NCBI RefSeq assembly: GCF_003285015.1
Contig: NZ_QMFB01000037.1
Coordinates: forward strand, 621-64,620
Length of the DNA: 64,000 nucleotides
From: Paenibacillus contaminans
GTDB lineage: Bacteria; Bacillota; Bacilli; Paenibacillales; NBRC-103111
Direction of reading: 5' to 3'
The position numbers were made by a program, and so were the translations under genes. Position 1 is the stretch's first letter. Every line of letters starts with the position of its first letter. Positions 1-8,582 of this stretch are shown here, piece by piece. The notes beneath the pieces were generated by a model that saw nothing but the letters and a program-made list of their open reading frames with translations, was not told where the DNA came from and searched no databases.

Positions 1-1
1 T

Positions 2-325
2 GGTTGTGTTTTATATAAAGGATGGGCATTAGTTTATTTGAATCGTTACGAAGAAGCTATTGAAGAAATTAAGAGGATAAAAGAATTAGACATTCAAACT
101 AAACTTCCATCATTTTTTAACCAATACAAAGATGATGATGAAGCGTTATTTAAAATGTATTATAAATTAAATAATAATCCGAAAATTAGTGAGTATAAAG
201 AAATATTAAGAAATGAATATAAATTAAATGACGAAAAAATACTGGCGTTAGAAGAAGAAGCTAGACAAGATATTATTTTGTTTAGGCAACGACCGGATGT
301 AATGCGGCATTTAGGATTAAGCTAA
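2..325 (+). CDS. C-terminal part of a TPR-like protein (5' end outside window)
   Basis: The open frame runs from the window edge to a TAA at 323-325, so the gene begins upstream; the TTG at 38 is probably internal because the frame stays open and protein-like before it. The visible N-terminal part (KGWALVYLNRYEEAI) has the small/large residue spacing of a tetratricopeptide repeat helix pair, followed by a charged, Lys/Glu-rich tail ending in VMRHLGLS. TPR proteins are usually protein-interaction scaffolds; the partner cannot be guessed. The gene is clearly AT-rich compared with the injection system that follows 670 bp later, so it is probably not part of that operon. Confidence 0.6.
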   Translation, partial: GCVLYKGWALVYLNRYEEAIEEIKRIKELDIQTKLPSFFNQYKDDDEALFKMYYKLNNNPKISEYKEILRNEYKLNDEKILALEEEARQDIILFRQRPDVMRHLGLS

Positions 326-991
326 AAGTATGGCAGCATGAGAACCCAATAGAGCTAGTAAAGCATCGTTCAAAGCAGACCCGACATATATGTCCGGAGC
401 TGCTTTATTTTCATTGTTCGTAATCTGACGATTTTTGCCGGCGGTTCAGCTCCGAAATTGTTATCGATTGTGTGCAACAGGTTATTACGCTAGCGGGTAC
501 GATAGTGCAAATATAAGGGAGCAGATCGCCGCGGCAGCTGCTCCCTGTTCACTCACAAGCTGGCGATTTTTTTATTCTCATATCCGACTGACTGATTGTC
601 GCATGACAAAAACATTATCTCATTAAGGGCCACGAAAATCCTGTAGGTATCCCACAGGAGTAAGCGACAAATGAATCCCTTATTCGATTTTCAAAAAGTG
701 TGACCAAAACACTAATCGTCACTCAATTGAACTAAAAAGTAGATTTTCAAGGAAGATGCATTGTAGAATTGCACCATATTTTGACGATAACGATACGCTA
801 AAACAGTATCAAAAATAGGCACTTGAGCATCTTGGTATAAAAAGACATTTGACTGAATATATAGGTAAAGCTGAGTACTATCACTATCAACAAATAGATG
901 CATCTATGCTGCTTCGGTCTATGCTAGGATAGTACCCTGTTTATTTTGATACAGTACGTATCTTAATTTAAGGAGGTTCATCAGCTGCTTA
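326..991. other. Intergenic region upstream of the injection system operon
   Basis: About 670 bp with no convincing gene. It contains one copy of the dispersed hairpin repeat (490-545) and an AT-rich stretch from about 640 to 960 that probably carries the promoter of the downstream operon; I see no confident -35/-10 pair. Two 63-residue open frames here (435-626 and its minus-strand counterpart 712-903) lack ribosome binding sites and recognisable composition. An AAGGAGG at 970-976 belongs to the ATPase gene. Confidence 0.5.
490..545 (+). repeat. Dispersed hairpin repeat, copy 1
   Basis: CTAGCGGGTACGATAGTGCAA at 490-510 is followed by a perfect 8-bp stem, GGGAGCAG at 517-524 and CTGCTCCC at 538-545. 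The same two-part layout recurs at least ten more times in this window (44.15, 48.05, 48.9, 53.3, 53.6, 54.2, 54.7, 56.85, 61.8 and 63.65 kb). Confidence 0.75.
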
Positions 992-3145
992 ATGGATCTG
1001 TTTCGGCAATCCGCAACCATGGAAGGCTGCGTAAAGGCACCCTACACCAACAATTCGGAGTACCTATTAGACATGCTAATGCTGCTAGATCTCCTCATCC
1101 AAGTACACATGAATCGAATAACGGAAAAGGAGAATTCCGATTCGAGCAACATGGGACGGGAACCGCTTGAACTTGAAAAAGCCATCATCAGACAAAGAAT
1201 AAATCTGAGCAGGCTCAACGGGGTTCATTTGAATCTTCCTTATCTATCACAGCTCGTCCAGTTAACCGAATTAGAAGAAATGGCACTAATGATTGCCCTC
1301 GCACCAGAGTTGGACTCCAAATTCGGCAACTTGTACGCTCAGTTACAGGAACCTGGATACCAGACCAAACCTACCGTCGAATTAGCTACACGACTGCTTT
1401 CCATCTTCCAAGGCGGATGCTTGTTTGCGCAATCGATTTTCGATGCTAACACAAAGTTGATGAACTATCGGTTATTGCGATTTACGGACCCGGGTAATGC
1501 CAATTATCTGCTTCAACGCTCGCTCTACGTAGACACGCAAATCGTCAACTTCCTAATTGGAATCGATCAACTTGACAGCCGTTTGGCAGCAGTAGCGCAT
1601 GTTGCCGATCCACAATCGGAAACAGAAACGAACTGTTTTAATGATGACCATCAACGCCGTCTTCTAAAACTTGTTCGAGCTCAGCTTACCAATGATGGAC
1701 AGCTAACCAGCAAGCTCTTGTTTGACTTATTCGGCGCAGCTGGTTCCGGGAAATTAAGCACGGTTAAAGCCGTCTGCCGCGAACTCGGGGTATCGCTCAT
1801 CATTGGCAATATTGCCAACATGCTTCATCAACCGGCAGCATTTGCCGACAACTTGTTTCTACTATGCCGCGAAGTACTGCTTCACCCTGCTGCCTTATGT
1901 CTCCTGCATACAGATGCATTGCTCTCATCTCCGAATCAATATCCTAAAGAAATCGCTGCATTGCTGGATTCGATCGAACGATTTCCAAATTTGACATTTA
2001 TGATAGGTCTGAAATCTTGCTCCTCGTTGCTTATAAGAGGGGACAGTATGTGCTTTCAGGTTGAATTTACGTTGCCGGATGTGAAAGAGCGGAAAAATCT
2101 ATGGGAACGAATGTCCAAGCAAGTTCGCCTAGAGGTACCGATCGATTTCGAATCGCTAGCTGAGAAATTCCGCTTCTCTCCCGGCCGAATTCAACATGCA
2201 TTGCTCGCCGCACGCAGTATGGCATTATGGCGGGATCCGCAGCATGGACGCATCAGCATGAAAGACCTGCAGCATGCTTGTTACTTGCAAACGAATCATG
2301 ATCACGAACATCGGCTGGCCGACAAATTGACGTCAACTGGTAAGCTGGAGGATCTAATTCTGACGCCTGAACAAGCCGCAAGCCTCCAAGAACTGATCGA
2401 TCAAGTCAAATACCGCCGTGTCGTACACGGCGAATGGGGATTCCAGCACCGGTTGGCTCGGGGAAGAGGCTTGAATATATTGCTGCACGGCCCTCCGGGC
2501 ACAGGGAAAACGACGGCCGCCGAAGTGCTCGCGAATGAATTGGGCCTAGATCTTTACCGTATCGATCTCTCGCAAGTCGTCAGCAAGTATATTGGGGAAA
2601 CGGAGAAAAATCTGCATCGCATCTTTCAAGAGGCAGAGGAGAGCTTTGCCATCTTGTTCTTCGACGAAGCCGATGCGCTTTTCGGCAAACGAACCGAAGT
2701 GAAAGACGCATTGGACCGTCATGCCAATATGGAGATCGCTTTCTTGCTGCAAAAAATGGAGGAGTACGACGGAATTACGATCTTGGCGACGAATTTGTAC
2801 GGGAATTTGGACGCAGCTTTTATTCGCCGCATGCAATTCAGTATCGAGCTCACGCTGCCGGATGAGAGCAACCGGCTGAATATTTGGAGAATGATGTTTC
2901 CGAAAGAGGCTCCCCTTAGCGACGACATTGATTATGCATTTCTAGCGAAAAACTTCAAAATGGCCGGCGGTCATATTAAGAACGTCGTTCTGTCAGCCGC
3001 TTTTCTCGCTGCCAAAGACGAAGAACCGATCGGAATGGCGCATATCGTTCGCTCGCTAAGACGCGAATTGGACAAGATGGGTAAATTGACCTCGAAAGAA
3101 GCTTTCGGACCCTATTTCGACCTGCTGGGAGGGAAACGTGCGTGA
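992..3145 (+). CDS. eCIS AAA+ ATPase (Afp15/Pvc15-like)
   Basis: 717 residues with two AAA+ modules. The first has a degenerate Walker A (GAAGSGK, about residues 249-255); the second is intact, with GPPGTGKTT near residue 500 and a Walker B reading ILFFDEADALFG near residue 554, so the C-terminal module is the likely active ATPase. Such ATPases are core members of extracellular contractile injection systems (Afp15/Pvc15), where they are needed for particle assembly. The gene is first in the cluster; AAGGAGG at 970-976 lies 15 bases before the ATG, a slightly long spacing, and its TGA overlaps the GTG of the next gene by 4 bp, implying translational coupling. An N-terminal 200-residue helical region precedes the AAA modules, as is usual for the family. 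Confidence 0.9.
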   Translation: MDLFRQSATMEGCVKAPYTNNSEYLLDMLMLLDLLIQVHMNRITEKENSDSSNMGREPLELEKAIIRQRINLSRLNGVHLNLPYLSQLVQLTELEEMALMIALAPELDSKFGNLYAQLQEPGYQTKPTVELATRLLSIFQGGCLFAQSIFDANTKLMNYRLLRFTDPGNANYLLQRSLYVDTQIVNFLIGIDQLDSRLAAVAHVADPQSETETNCFNDDHQRRLLKLVRAQLTNDGQLTSKLLFDLFGAAGSGKLSTVKAVCRELGVSLIIGNIANMLHQPAAFADNLFLLCREVLLHPAALCLLHTDALLSSPNQYPKEIAALLDSIERFPNLTFMIGLKSCSSLLIRGDSMCFQVEFTLPDVKERKNLWERMSKQVRLEVPIDFESLAEKFRFSPGRIQHALLAARSMALWRDPQHGRISMKDLQHACYLQTNHDHEHRLADKLTSTGKLEDLILTPEQAASLQELIDQVKYRRVVHGEWGFQHRLARGRGLNILLHGPPGTGKTTAAEVLANELGLDLYRIDLSQVVSKYIGETEKNLHRIFQEAEESFAILFFDEADALFGKRTEVKDALDRHANMEIAFLLQKMEEYDGITILATNLYGNLDAAFIRRMQFSIELTLPDESNRLNIWRMMFPKEAPLSDDIDYAFLAKNFKMAGGHIKNVVLSAAFLAAKDEEPIGMAHIVRSLRRELDKMGKLTSKEAFGPYFDLLGGKRA

Positions 3146-3744
3146 GCGGAACAGCGATAGCCGATGTTGGGTCCACATTGATCAAACTGCTGCGAGATAA
3201 ACTGGATGATTTGAGTCCAGACTCTATCAAACTTCATTCTCCAGCAGATCTAACTGAAGTAGCAACGCCAACTCGACTTACCTTATTTATGTACAATGTA
3301 CTGGAAAATCCGTATATGCGATTTCAAGACACGTCTTTCCCGCAAGAAGGACCTTTTCGAATGCCGCCGCTCGTTCTCGATCTCTATTACATGCTGACCG
3401 CCTACTCGACAGCGTCAGATTTAACAGAGCGGACGCTAGAAGAACACGAAATCCTTGGCAGGGCGATGAGCGTGCTGCATGACAACGCTTCGCTTGGAGA
3501 CGAATCACTTCAAGGAGGATTAGCCGGCAGCGATCAGAATTTGCGAATTACGTTAAATCCAGTTATGGTACCCGAGCTATCCGATATATGGACGGCTTTC
3601 TCGAGTTTGAATTTGAGACCTTCCGTTTGTTACATCGTATCCCCGCTCCAAATTCAATCGGCACGGCAGAACAATCCGGCCCGGGTACAAAAGCGAATAT
3701 TGCAATCAACATTTTATGACGTTAACGATTCGGGACGATCATAA
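3142..3744 (+). CDS. DUF4255 / Pvc16-like tail terminator (cap) protein
   Basis: 200 residues starting with GTG, overlapping the ATPase stop by 4 bp, with GGGAGG just upstream. The N-terminal segment (AIADVGSTLIKLLRD) and the motif PPLVLDLYYMLTAY are typical of DUF4255/Pvc16_N proteins. In Afp and PVC particles the gp16 homologue caps the end of the tube and sheath distal to the baseplate and ends polymerisation. Adjacent ATPase and sheath genes fit that role. In the Photorhabdus arrangement the ATPase and cap close the cluster; here they open it. Confidence 0.85.
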   Translation: MSGTAIADVGSTLIKLLRDKLDDLSPDSIKLHSPADLTEVATPTRLTLFMYNVLENPYMRFQDTSFPQEGPFRMPPLVLDLYYMLTAYSTASDLTERTLEEHEILGRAMSVLHDNASLGDESLQGGLAGSDQNLRITLNPVMVPELSDIWTAFSSLNLRPSVCYIVSPLQIQSARQNNPARVQKRILQSTFYDVNDSGRS

Positions 3745-3762
3745 CGAGGGAGGAACGCGGCA

Positions 3763-6234
3763 ATGCCTGAATACTTATCGCCTGGCGTTTATGTGGAAGA
3801 GATCGAGCTAGGCAGCAAGCCCATTGAAGGGGTGTCGACAAGCACCGCCGGTTTCTTGGGCGAGACGGAACGTGGTCCGACAACGCCACGGCTCATTACA
3901 AGTTGGCTCAGTTATCAGCGAATCTATGGCGGCTTAATGGCAGATAATCAATATTTGCCATTCGCGGTGCAGGGCTTCTTCGATAACGGCGGCAAACGCT
4001 GCTACATCGGCAGGATTGTGAAAGCAGGGGCAGACCCGGCAGAGCTGGGATTAAAGACAAATGGATCGAATGCACTTACGGTAAAGGCAATCGGAGAAGG
4101 CGTGTGGGGAAACCGGATTGCCGTGCTACTCGAGCCCGCTTCGATCAAAGGATTTAAAATCAGTGTCTTTTATTGGAGGAATGAGTTGCCAAAGGAACTA
4201 TTTAATCCCGTTAAGGATACAAAAACAACTCCGCGACCCTCGATAACGGAAGTGTTCGATAATGTCAAGGTTGATATTACTTCGCCGGATTATTATGAAA
4301 CTAAGGTTAACGGCATTTCCAATTTAATCGTGTTGTCTAAAATGGGTAGTGATTCCGGATCGGAGCCGGATCCATTCTTTGACGATAAGGTAAATGAAGG
4401 AACAGCGGCTGGCATAGTCAAAAACAAGATTATTCTTGATGCAGCTGCATCAACAGAAAAAGATGCGTATATAGACATGTTTATCGAGATTATTGACGGG
4501 ACTGGCAAGGGACAGCGTAAGATTATAACGGCCTATGATGGAACGAACAAGTCCTTAACGGTCGATACCGATTGGGCAACGCTGCCGGCAAATGATTCCC
4601 AATATATGATAGAAAAGACAATCACCATCGGGCAGGCGGACAGTGGTGCAGCAGATACGATTAAGCTGGCACCGGCAGATACATCACCAAAAAATGATGC
4701 CTATAAAGATATGACCATTACGATAACCGCTGGTACCGGTGTAGGCGAGAGAAAGACAATCATCTCATATGAAGAGACGAATAACACAGCAACTGTCGAT
4801 TCCAATTGGGCAACGCCACCTGATAATACTTCAAACTATCAGATCGTAACAAAAGAAATCGAAGGACTCGCAGCAGGCGCGCCATCAAATACGATTTTGC
4901 TAGACGCCGCTGCCAGCCCAGATAACGATGCCTACAAAAACATGTCGATCGAAATCATAGATGGTACTGGTAAAGGTCAGAAGAAGAAGATCACTGCTTA
5001 TGATGGAACGAAACGTGCTGCGTCAGTCGATAGTGATTGGGCAACCTCCCCTAAAGCAGATTCCCAATATCAAATCATTAATCGGTCACTTATTGCTTAT
5101 TTGCATGACGGCACAGATACATTCACTCTGGAAGGCAAAGCTGATAGTGGAACGGCGACCACGATAAAACTAGATACGAATGCCTCCACGACTAATGATT
5201 TTTATAACGGCATGTCTATTAAGATTATCGACGGAACTGGAAAAGACCAAGTCCGTAAAATGAAGGCTTATGATGGGACAAACACAACCGCAACGATTGA
5301 GCCAAATTGGTCAACGCCTCCTTCAGCAGACTCCAAATATCGGATCGTTAATGATACACCGCTGTTCTTAGCCGACTTCACGAGAGAGGATTCCAGCAAG
5401 CCTAACCGTAAAGGATTGGCCGGATTCACCGAGATCGATGAAATATCAATCGTGTATTCGCCTAATTCACAAGACGTAGACGGATTAACTTATAAGCTCA
5501 TCGAACATTGCGAGGCAAAAAGACGATTTGCCATCATCGATTCAAAAATAGGCATGTCCAACATCGATGACATCAAGCCGCGTGACGATTACGATAAACC
5601 AAACGCCGCTTTCTATTATCCGTGGATCAAGATCGTTCATCCGACCGGCGGGACAAGGATCACGATACCCCCAGGCGGGCATATCGCTGGTATTTTCGCC
5701 CGTTCGGACACGGAACGCGGCGTTCACAAAGCGCCGGCCAATGAGATCGTAAACGGAGCGGTAGAGCTGGAGTTCCAGACTACGCAGCAAGAGCAGGATA
5801 TTTTGAACCCGAGAGGCGTGAATGTCATTCGCGCATTCCCGGGCCGTGGCATTCGCGTATGGGGAGCCCGCACGTTATCTAGTGATTCGTCCTGGAAGTA
5901 TATCAATGTACGCAGGCTGTTTAATTTCTTGGAGCAGTCTATCGACCAAAGTACGCAGTGGGTCGTGTTCGAGCCGAATGACGAAAAGCTGTGGGCTCGA
6001 GTAAGACGCAGCGTGAACGAGTTTCTTACCCGCGTGTGGCGGGACGGGGCGCTGATGGGTACGAAACAAGAACAGGCGTTCTTCGTCCGAGTGGATGACT
6101 CTACGATGACTAAAGATGACATCAACAACGGCCGACTTATTGTGCTGATCGGCGTAGCTCCCGTAAAACCGGCTGAATTCGTTATTTTCCGAATTGCTCA
6201 AGTCTCCTCAGGCCTCGAAATTAATGAAGCCTAA
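3763..6234 (+). CDS. Contractile sheath protein with inserted tandem repeats (Afp2-4/Pvc2-4-like)
   Basis: 823 residues, roughly twice the size of ordinary eCIS sheath subunits. The N-terminus (PEYLSPGVYVEEIELGSKPI) and the C-terminal region with WARVRRSVNEFLTRVWRDGAL are classic phage-type tail sheath. Between about residues 220 and 535 lies an insertion of four tandem repeats of 77-90 residues, each with an I(I/K)LD-type strand, (N/K)DAYxxM, IIDGTGKGQ, KAYDGTN and DxxWATxP. The repeat-free ends should form the polymerising, contractile core, while the insertion is predicted to project outward. Only one sheath gene is present, whereas Afp and PVC have three. ATG 3763 follows a GAGGGAGG-type site. 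Sheath contraction drives the inner tube into the target. Confidence 0.9.
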   Translation: MPEYLSPGVYVEEIELGSKPIEGVSTSTAGFLGETERGPTTPRLITSWLSYQRIYGGLMADNQYLPFAVQGFFDNGGKRCYIGRIVKAGADPAELGLKTNGSNALTVKAIGEGVWGNRIAVLLEPASIKGFKISVFYWRNELPKELFNPVKDTKTTPRPSITEVFDNVKVDITSPDYYETKVNGISNLIVLSKMGSDSGSEPDPFFDDKVNEGTAAGIVKNKIILDAAASTEKDAYIDMFIEIIDGTGKGQRKIITAYDGTNKSLTVDTDWATLPANDSQYMIEKTITIGQADSGAADTIKLAPADTSPKNDAYKDMTITITAGTGVGERKTIISYEETNNTATVDSNWATPPDNTSNYQIVTKEIEGLAAGAPSNTILLDAAASPDNDAYKNMSIEIIDGTGKGQKKKITAYDGTKRAASVDSDWATSPKADSQYQIINRSLIAYLHDGTDTFTLEGKADSGTATTIKLDTNASTTNDFYNGMSIKIIDGTGKDQVRKMKAYDGTNTTATIEPNWSTPPSADSKYRIVNDTPLFLADFTREDSSKPNRKGLAGFTEIDEISIVYSPNSQDVDGLTYKLIEHCEAKRRFAIIDSKIGMSNIDDIKPRDDYDKPNAAFYYPWIKIVHPTGGTRITIPPGGHIAGIFARSDTERGVHKAPANEIVNGAVELEFQTTQQEQDILNPRGVNVIRAFPGRGIRVWGARTLSSDSSWKYINVRRLFNFLEQSIDQSTQWVVFEPNDEKLWARVRRSVNEFLTRVWRDGALMGTKQEQAFFVRVDDSTMTKDDINNGRLIVLIGVAPVKPAEFVIFRIAQVSSGLEINEA
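4420..5356 (+). repeat. Four in-frame tandem repeats within the sheath gene
   Basis: The conserved (N/K)DAYxxM-type codon blocks begin at 4462, 4696, 4927 and 5197, giving spacings of 234, 231 and 270 bp. The last interval has about 13 extra residues. Units 1 and 3 are closest at both protein and DNA level; the others are well diverged, so the array is old and maintained as protein rather than a recent slippage product. Confidence 0.85.
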
Positions 6235-6263
6235 CCAATACTGAAACTTAGGAGTGATCAACG

Positions 6264-6701
6264 ATGGCAACAGGTCAGCGTAGAGATCCGTTAAGAAATT
6301 TCCGGTTCCGCGTGGAGATCGACGGCATTCAGCAGGCAGGGTTCAGCGATGCCACCGGGTTCGACTCGACGATTGATGTGATTGAGTACCGAGAAGGCAG
6401 CGATCCTACCCATATGCGCAAACTTTCCGGATTGACCAAATTCGGCAACCTTACATTGAAATGGGGTCAAACCGATTCCCTGGATCTCTATCGGTGGCAT
6501 AAAGAAGCCGCAAGCGGAAACGTGCAGCGCAAGAACATGTCCATTATCGTCGTAGACGAAGCCGGCAAAGACAAAGCACGCTGGGACTTCGTCAGCGCGT
6601 GGCCGACCAAATACGACGCCCCTGATTTCAACGCCAAGGGTAACGAAATCGCCATCGAATCACTTGAAATCGTTCATGAGGGCATGACGAGAGTCAGTTA
6701 A
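6264..6701 (+). CDS. Inner tube protein 1 (Afp1/Pvc1-like)
   Basis: 145 residues, the usual length for gp19/T4-like eCIS tube proteins. The opening RRDPLRNFRFRVEIDGIQQAGFS and the later EYREGSDPTHMRKLSG and IESLEIVHEGM motifs match the phage tail tube family. It stacks as hexameric rings inside the sheath to form the expelled tube that carries cargo. An AGGAGTG site sits just before ATG 6264. A paralogue of identical length lies at 7288; two tube types (a bulk one and one next to the baseplate) are normal in these systems. Confidence 0.9.
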   Translation: MATGQRRDPLRNFRFRVEIDGIQQAGFSDATGFDSTIDVIEYREGSDPTHMRKLSGLTKFGNLTLKWGQTDSLDLYRWHKEAASGNVQRKNMSIIVVDEAGKDKARWDFVSAWPTKYDAPDFNAKGNEIAIESLEIVHEGMTRVS

Positions 6702-6730
6702 GATTTTGAATGAGAGAAGGGAGACTGTCC

Positions 6731-7099
6731 ATGTTTTTTATAACCGAATTCCAATTTGTGCTGCCTAAAGGATATGTCGACAGACATGGAAATCTTCACC
6801 GCGAAGGCGTAATGCGCCTTGCAACTGCGGCGGACGAAATTCTACCGCTCAAGGACCCTCGGGTCCAGCAGAATCCAGCTTATTTGACCGTCATTCTGCT
6901 TTCGCGCGTCATTACGAAGCTCGGCGATGTGCAAGACATCAACCCTGGCGTGATAGAAGGGCTGTTCTCTGCGGATTTGGCCTATCTTCAACAGCTTTAT
7001 CGGCAAATCAATGAAAGCGGTTCTACCGGCGTAGAAACGGAATGCCCGCGCTGCGAGAATAAATTTGCCGTCGAGGTAGCTGCCGCGGGGGAAGCTTAA
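6731..7099 (+). CDS. Phage-type tail assembly protein with a CxxC knuckle
   Basis: I prefer ATG 6731 (122 residues, MFFITEFQF) because AGAAGGGAG lies just upstream; the in-frame ATG at 6710 has no ribosome site. The protein contains LPKGYVDRHGNLHREGVMRLATA and ends with a CPRC knuckle (CPRCENKF) that may bind metal. Similar small proteins lie between the two tube genes in many eCIS clusters and are annotated as phage tail assembly proteins; the exact role is unknown. Its last 37 bp overlap, in the -1 frame, the reading frame of the DUF6760-like protein downstream, which recalls the frameshifted tail chaperone genes of phages. Confidence 0.7.
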   Translation: MFFITEFQFVLPKGYVDRHGNLHREGVMRLATAADEILPLKDPRVQQNPAYLTVILLSRVITKLGDVQDINPGVIEGLFSADLAYLQQLYRQINESGSTGVETECPRCENKFAVEVAAAGEA

Positions 7100-7275
7100 C
7101 CGGCTATCCTCTTGACAAGCTCTACGAGGAGGTAGCCTTCATCGCTTATTATTTTCACTGGCCGCATACGGAGATCATGCATTTGGAGCATCGGGAACGC
7201 GTGCGCTGGTGCGAGGAAATTTCGGGCATCAACAGGAAATTGAACAAGGAGCCCAGCAACGAGCTGAAGCTCTAG
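7063..7275 (+). CDS. DUF6760-like eCIS protein without a standard start codon
   Basis: The frame is open from 7063 to the TAG at 7273-7275 and encodes GYPLDKLYEEVAFIAYYFHW, then EIMHLEHRERVRW and EISGINRKLNKE, which I recognise as the small DUF6760-type protein of eCIS clusters. No ATG, GTG, TTG or CTG occurs between the upstream in-frame stop (7060-7062) and the conserved block; only an ATT at 7063 is available, without a ribosome site. The frame is -1 relative to the preceding gene and overlaps its end, including a run of five G (7087-7091, read GCG GGG GAA). Either a -1 ribosomal frameshift makes a fused product or a very unusual start is used. The coordinates given are the open frame, not a proven protein. 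Confidence 0.6.
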   Translation: MCRRGSCRGGSLTGYPLDKLYEEVAFIAYYFHWPHTEIMHLEHRERVRWCEEISGINRKLNKEPSNELKL

Positions 7276-7287
7276 GAGGATACTACT

Positions 7288-7725
7288 ATGGCAACGGCCG
7301 AACGAAGAGATCCGCTTGCAGCGTTTCGGTTTCGCGTCGAACTGGATGGGATGATCGTCGGGGGATTCTCCGAGGTGTCAGGCCTTCAAGCCGAAACGGA
7401 AACGGAAGATTACCGCGAAGGCGGACTCAACAGTTACGTGCATAAGCTTCCAAAAGCGACCAAGTATCCGAATTTCATTCTAAAGCGGGGGCTGACAAAC
7501 TCCGTAGAGCTCTGGAACTGGTTCAACGCCACGGCGAACGGGCAGATCAAACGCAGAAACGGGTCCTTGATCGTGCTCGACGCTTCCGGAAACGAAAGCT
7601 GGAGATGGAATTTCAGTCAAGCTTATCCCGTCAAATGGGCCGGACCGGAGTTCAAAGCCGACAGCGGGAGCATCGCTTTCGAGTCGGTCGAGCTCGTACA
7701 TAACGGCTTCAGCAAGGATGGTTGA
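7288..7725 (+). CDS. Inner tube protein 2 (Afp5/Pvc5-like)
   Basis: 145 residues beginning ATAERRDPLAAFRFRVELDGM, paralogous to the tube protein at 6264 through the whole length (shared EYREG/DYREG, WxxATANG and FESVELVHNGF motifs). AGGAGG at 7275-7280 precedes the ATG with good spacing. In Afp and PVC the second tube protein forms the ring that links the tube to the spike/hub complex; its position just before the LysM and hub genes supports that assignment by analogy. Confidence 0.85.
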   Translation: MATAERRDPLAAFRFRVELDGMIVGGFSEVSGLQAETETEDYREGGLNSYVHKLPKATKYPNFILKRGLTNSVELWNWFNATANGQIKRRNGSLIVLDASGNESWRWNFSQAYPVKWAGPEFKADSGSIAFESVELVHNGFSKDG

Positions 7726-7727
7726 CG

Positions 7728-8561
7728 ATGACGCCATTTGAATTCGCGGAGCAGATTACGAGCAAATATCAGACGGCACAAAGAAGAAAGGCCGTTTTGC
7801 CGAATCTTATCTTTCTCAAACCGCCGTCCTTTCGCTGGCAGCACGTTTCGCCTAGCCGGAGGCGTGAGATAGCACCGGTTCCAATTCCGTCCTGGAACTG
7901 GAACCTTGGTCTTCATCTTCATGTTAATCACCATAATCATCGGCTGGAGCAGCGGACTTTTTCTCCATTTGCAATAAATCGAACAACCAGCTCATTCGCG
8001 ACAACTTTCCTCCAGCCGCTATGGAAGGTTAACAATGCCTTTCATAGCGGAACGGCGATCGGTGCAATACAGAGAAGCTCGTCTGATATATCGCTTCATG
8101 ATGAATTCGCTCGCAAGAAACGCGAATTTCATTCTTTTCATCATCATGATCATCCCTCCATGCATCGAACCATTCTTCAAGCATCTCGCATAAGCTCCAA
8201 TCGATTCTCGCAATCGCATGTACGGACCCTGGCACGTTTCCAATCCGATTGGCGCACTAATCAATTCAACTTCGACTCGGCAACGACGGCAAATCGCTAT
8301 TCTCGCTCAAGAACGAATGCATCATACTCGTTTAATTACTCGAAACCTGTATCATTGGAATTGGCGAAGCCTCAAACGGAACGAGATGACCGTCCTCCAT
8401 TCATGCAACCCGAGAGGAGAAGTGAGGCTGAAGCGTCCCCGGCACCGCAGCCGACTATGCAGAGTACGACGCCGCTTATCGATATGAAGCGGTTATCCGA
8501 TGAAGTGTATCAAGCGATCGAACGCAAGCTGAAGCTTGAACGACAAAGAAAAGGTTACTAG
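7728..8561 (+). CDS. His/Arg/Ser-rich eCIS-associated protein of unknown function
   Basis: 277 residues from ATG 7728, with AAGGA at 7714-7718; a TTG two codons earlier overlaps the previous stop and is a less likely start. The body is low in hydrophobic residues, rich in Arg, Ser, His and Phe (for example HLHVNHHNH and HSFHHHDHPSMH), and probably disordered. The last 30 residues, IDMKRLSDEVYQAIERKLKLER followed by QRKGY, form an amphipathic helix of a type I associate with small eCIS proteins in this gene position, so that helix may be the docking element. The middle shows no recognisable fold. A shortened, sequence-unrelated tape measure is one possibility, but nothing shows it. Confidence 0.6.
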   Translation: MTPFEFAEQITSKYQTAQRRKAVLPNLIFLKPPSFRWQHVSPSRRREIAPVPIPSWNWNLGLHLHVNHHNHRLEQRTFSPFAINRTTSSFATTFLQPLWKVNNAFHSGTAIGAIQRSSSDISLHDEFARKKREFHSFHHHDHPSMHRTILQASRISSNRFSQSHVRTLARFQSDWRTNQFNFDSATTANRYSRSRTNASYSFNYSKPVSLELAKPQTERDDRPPFMQPERRSEAEASPAPQPTMQSTTPLIDMKRLSDEVYQAIERKLKLERQRKGY

Positions 8562-8582
8562 GCCGAATTTCCGGAGGTTCCC

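Noticed and set aside
435..626. 63-residue + strand open frame
   Set aside because: It overlaps a dispersed hairpin repeat and has no ribosome binding site.
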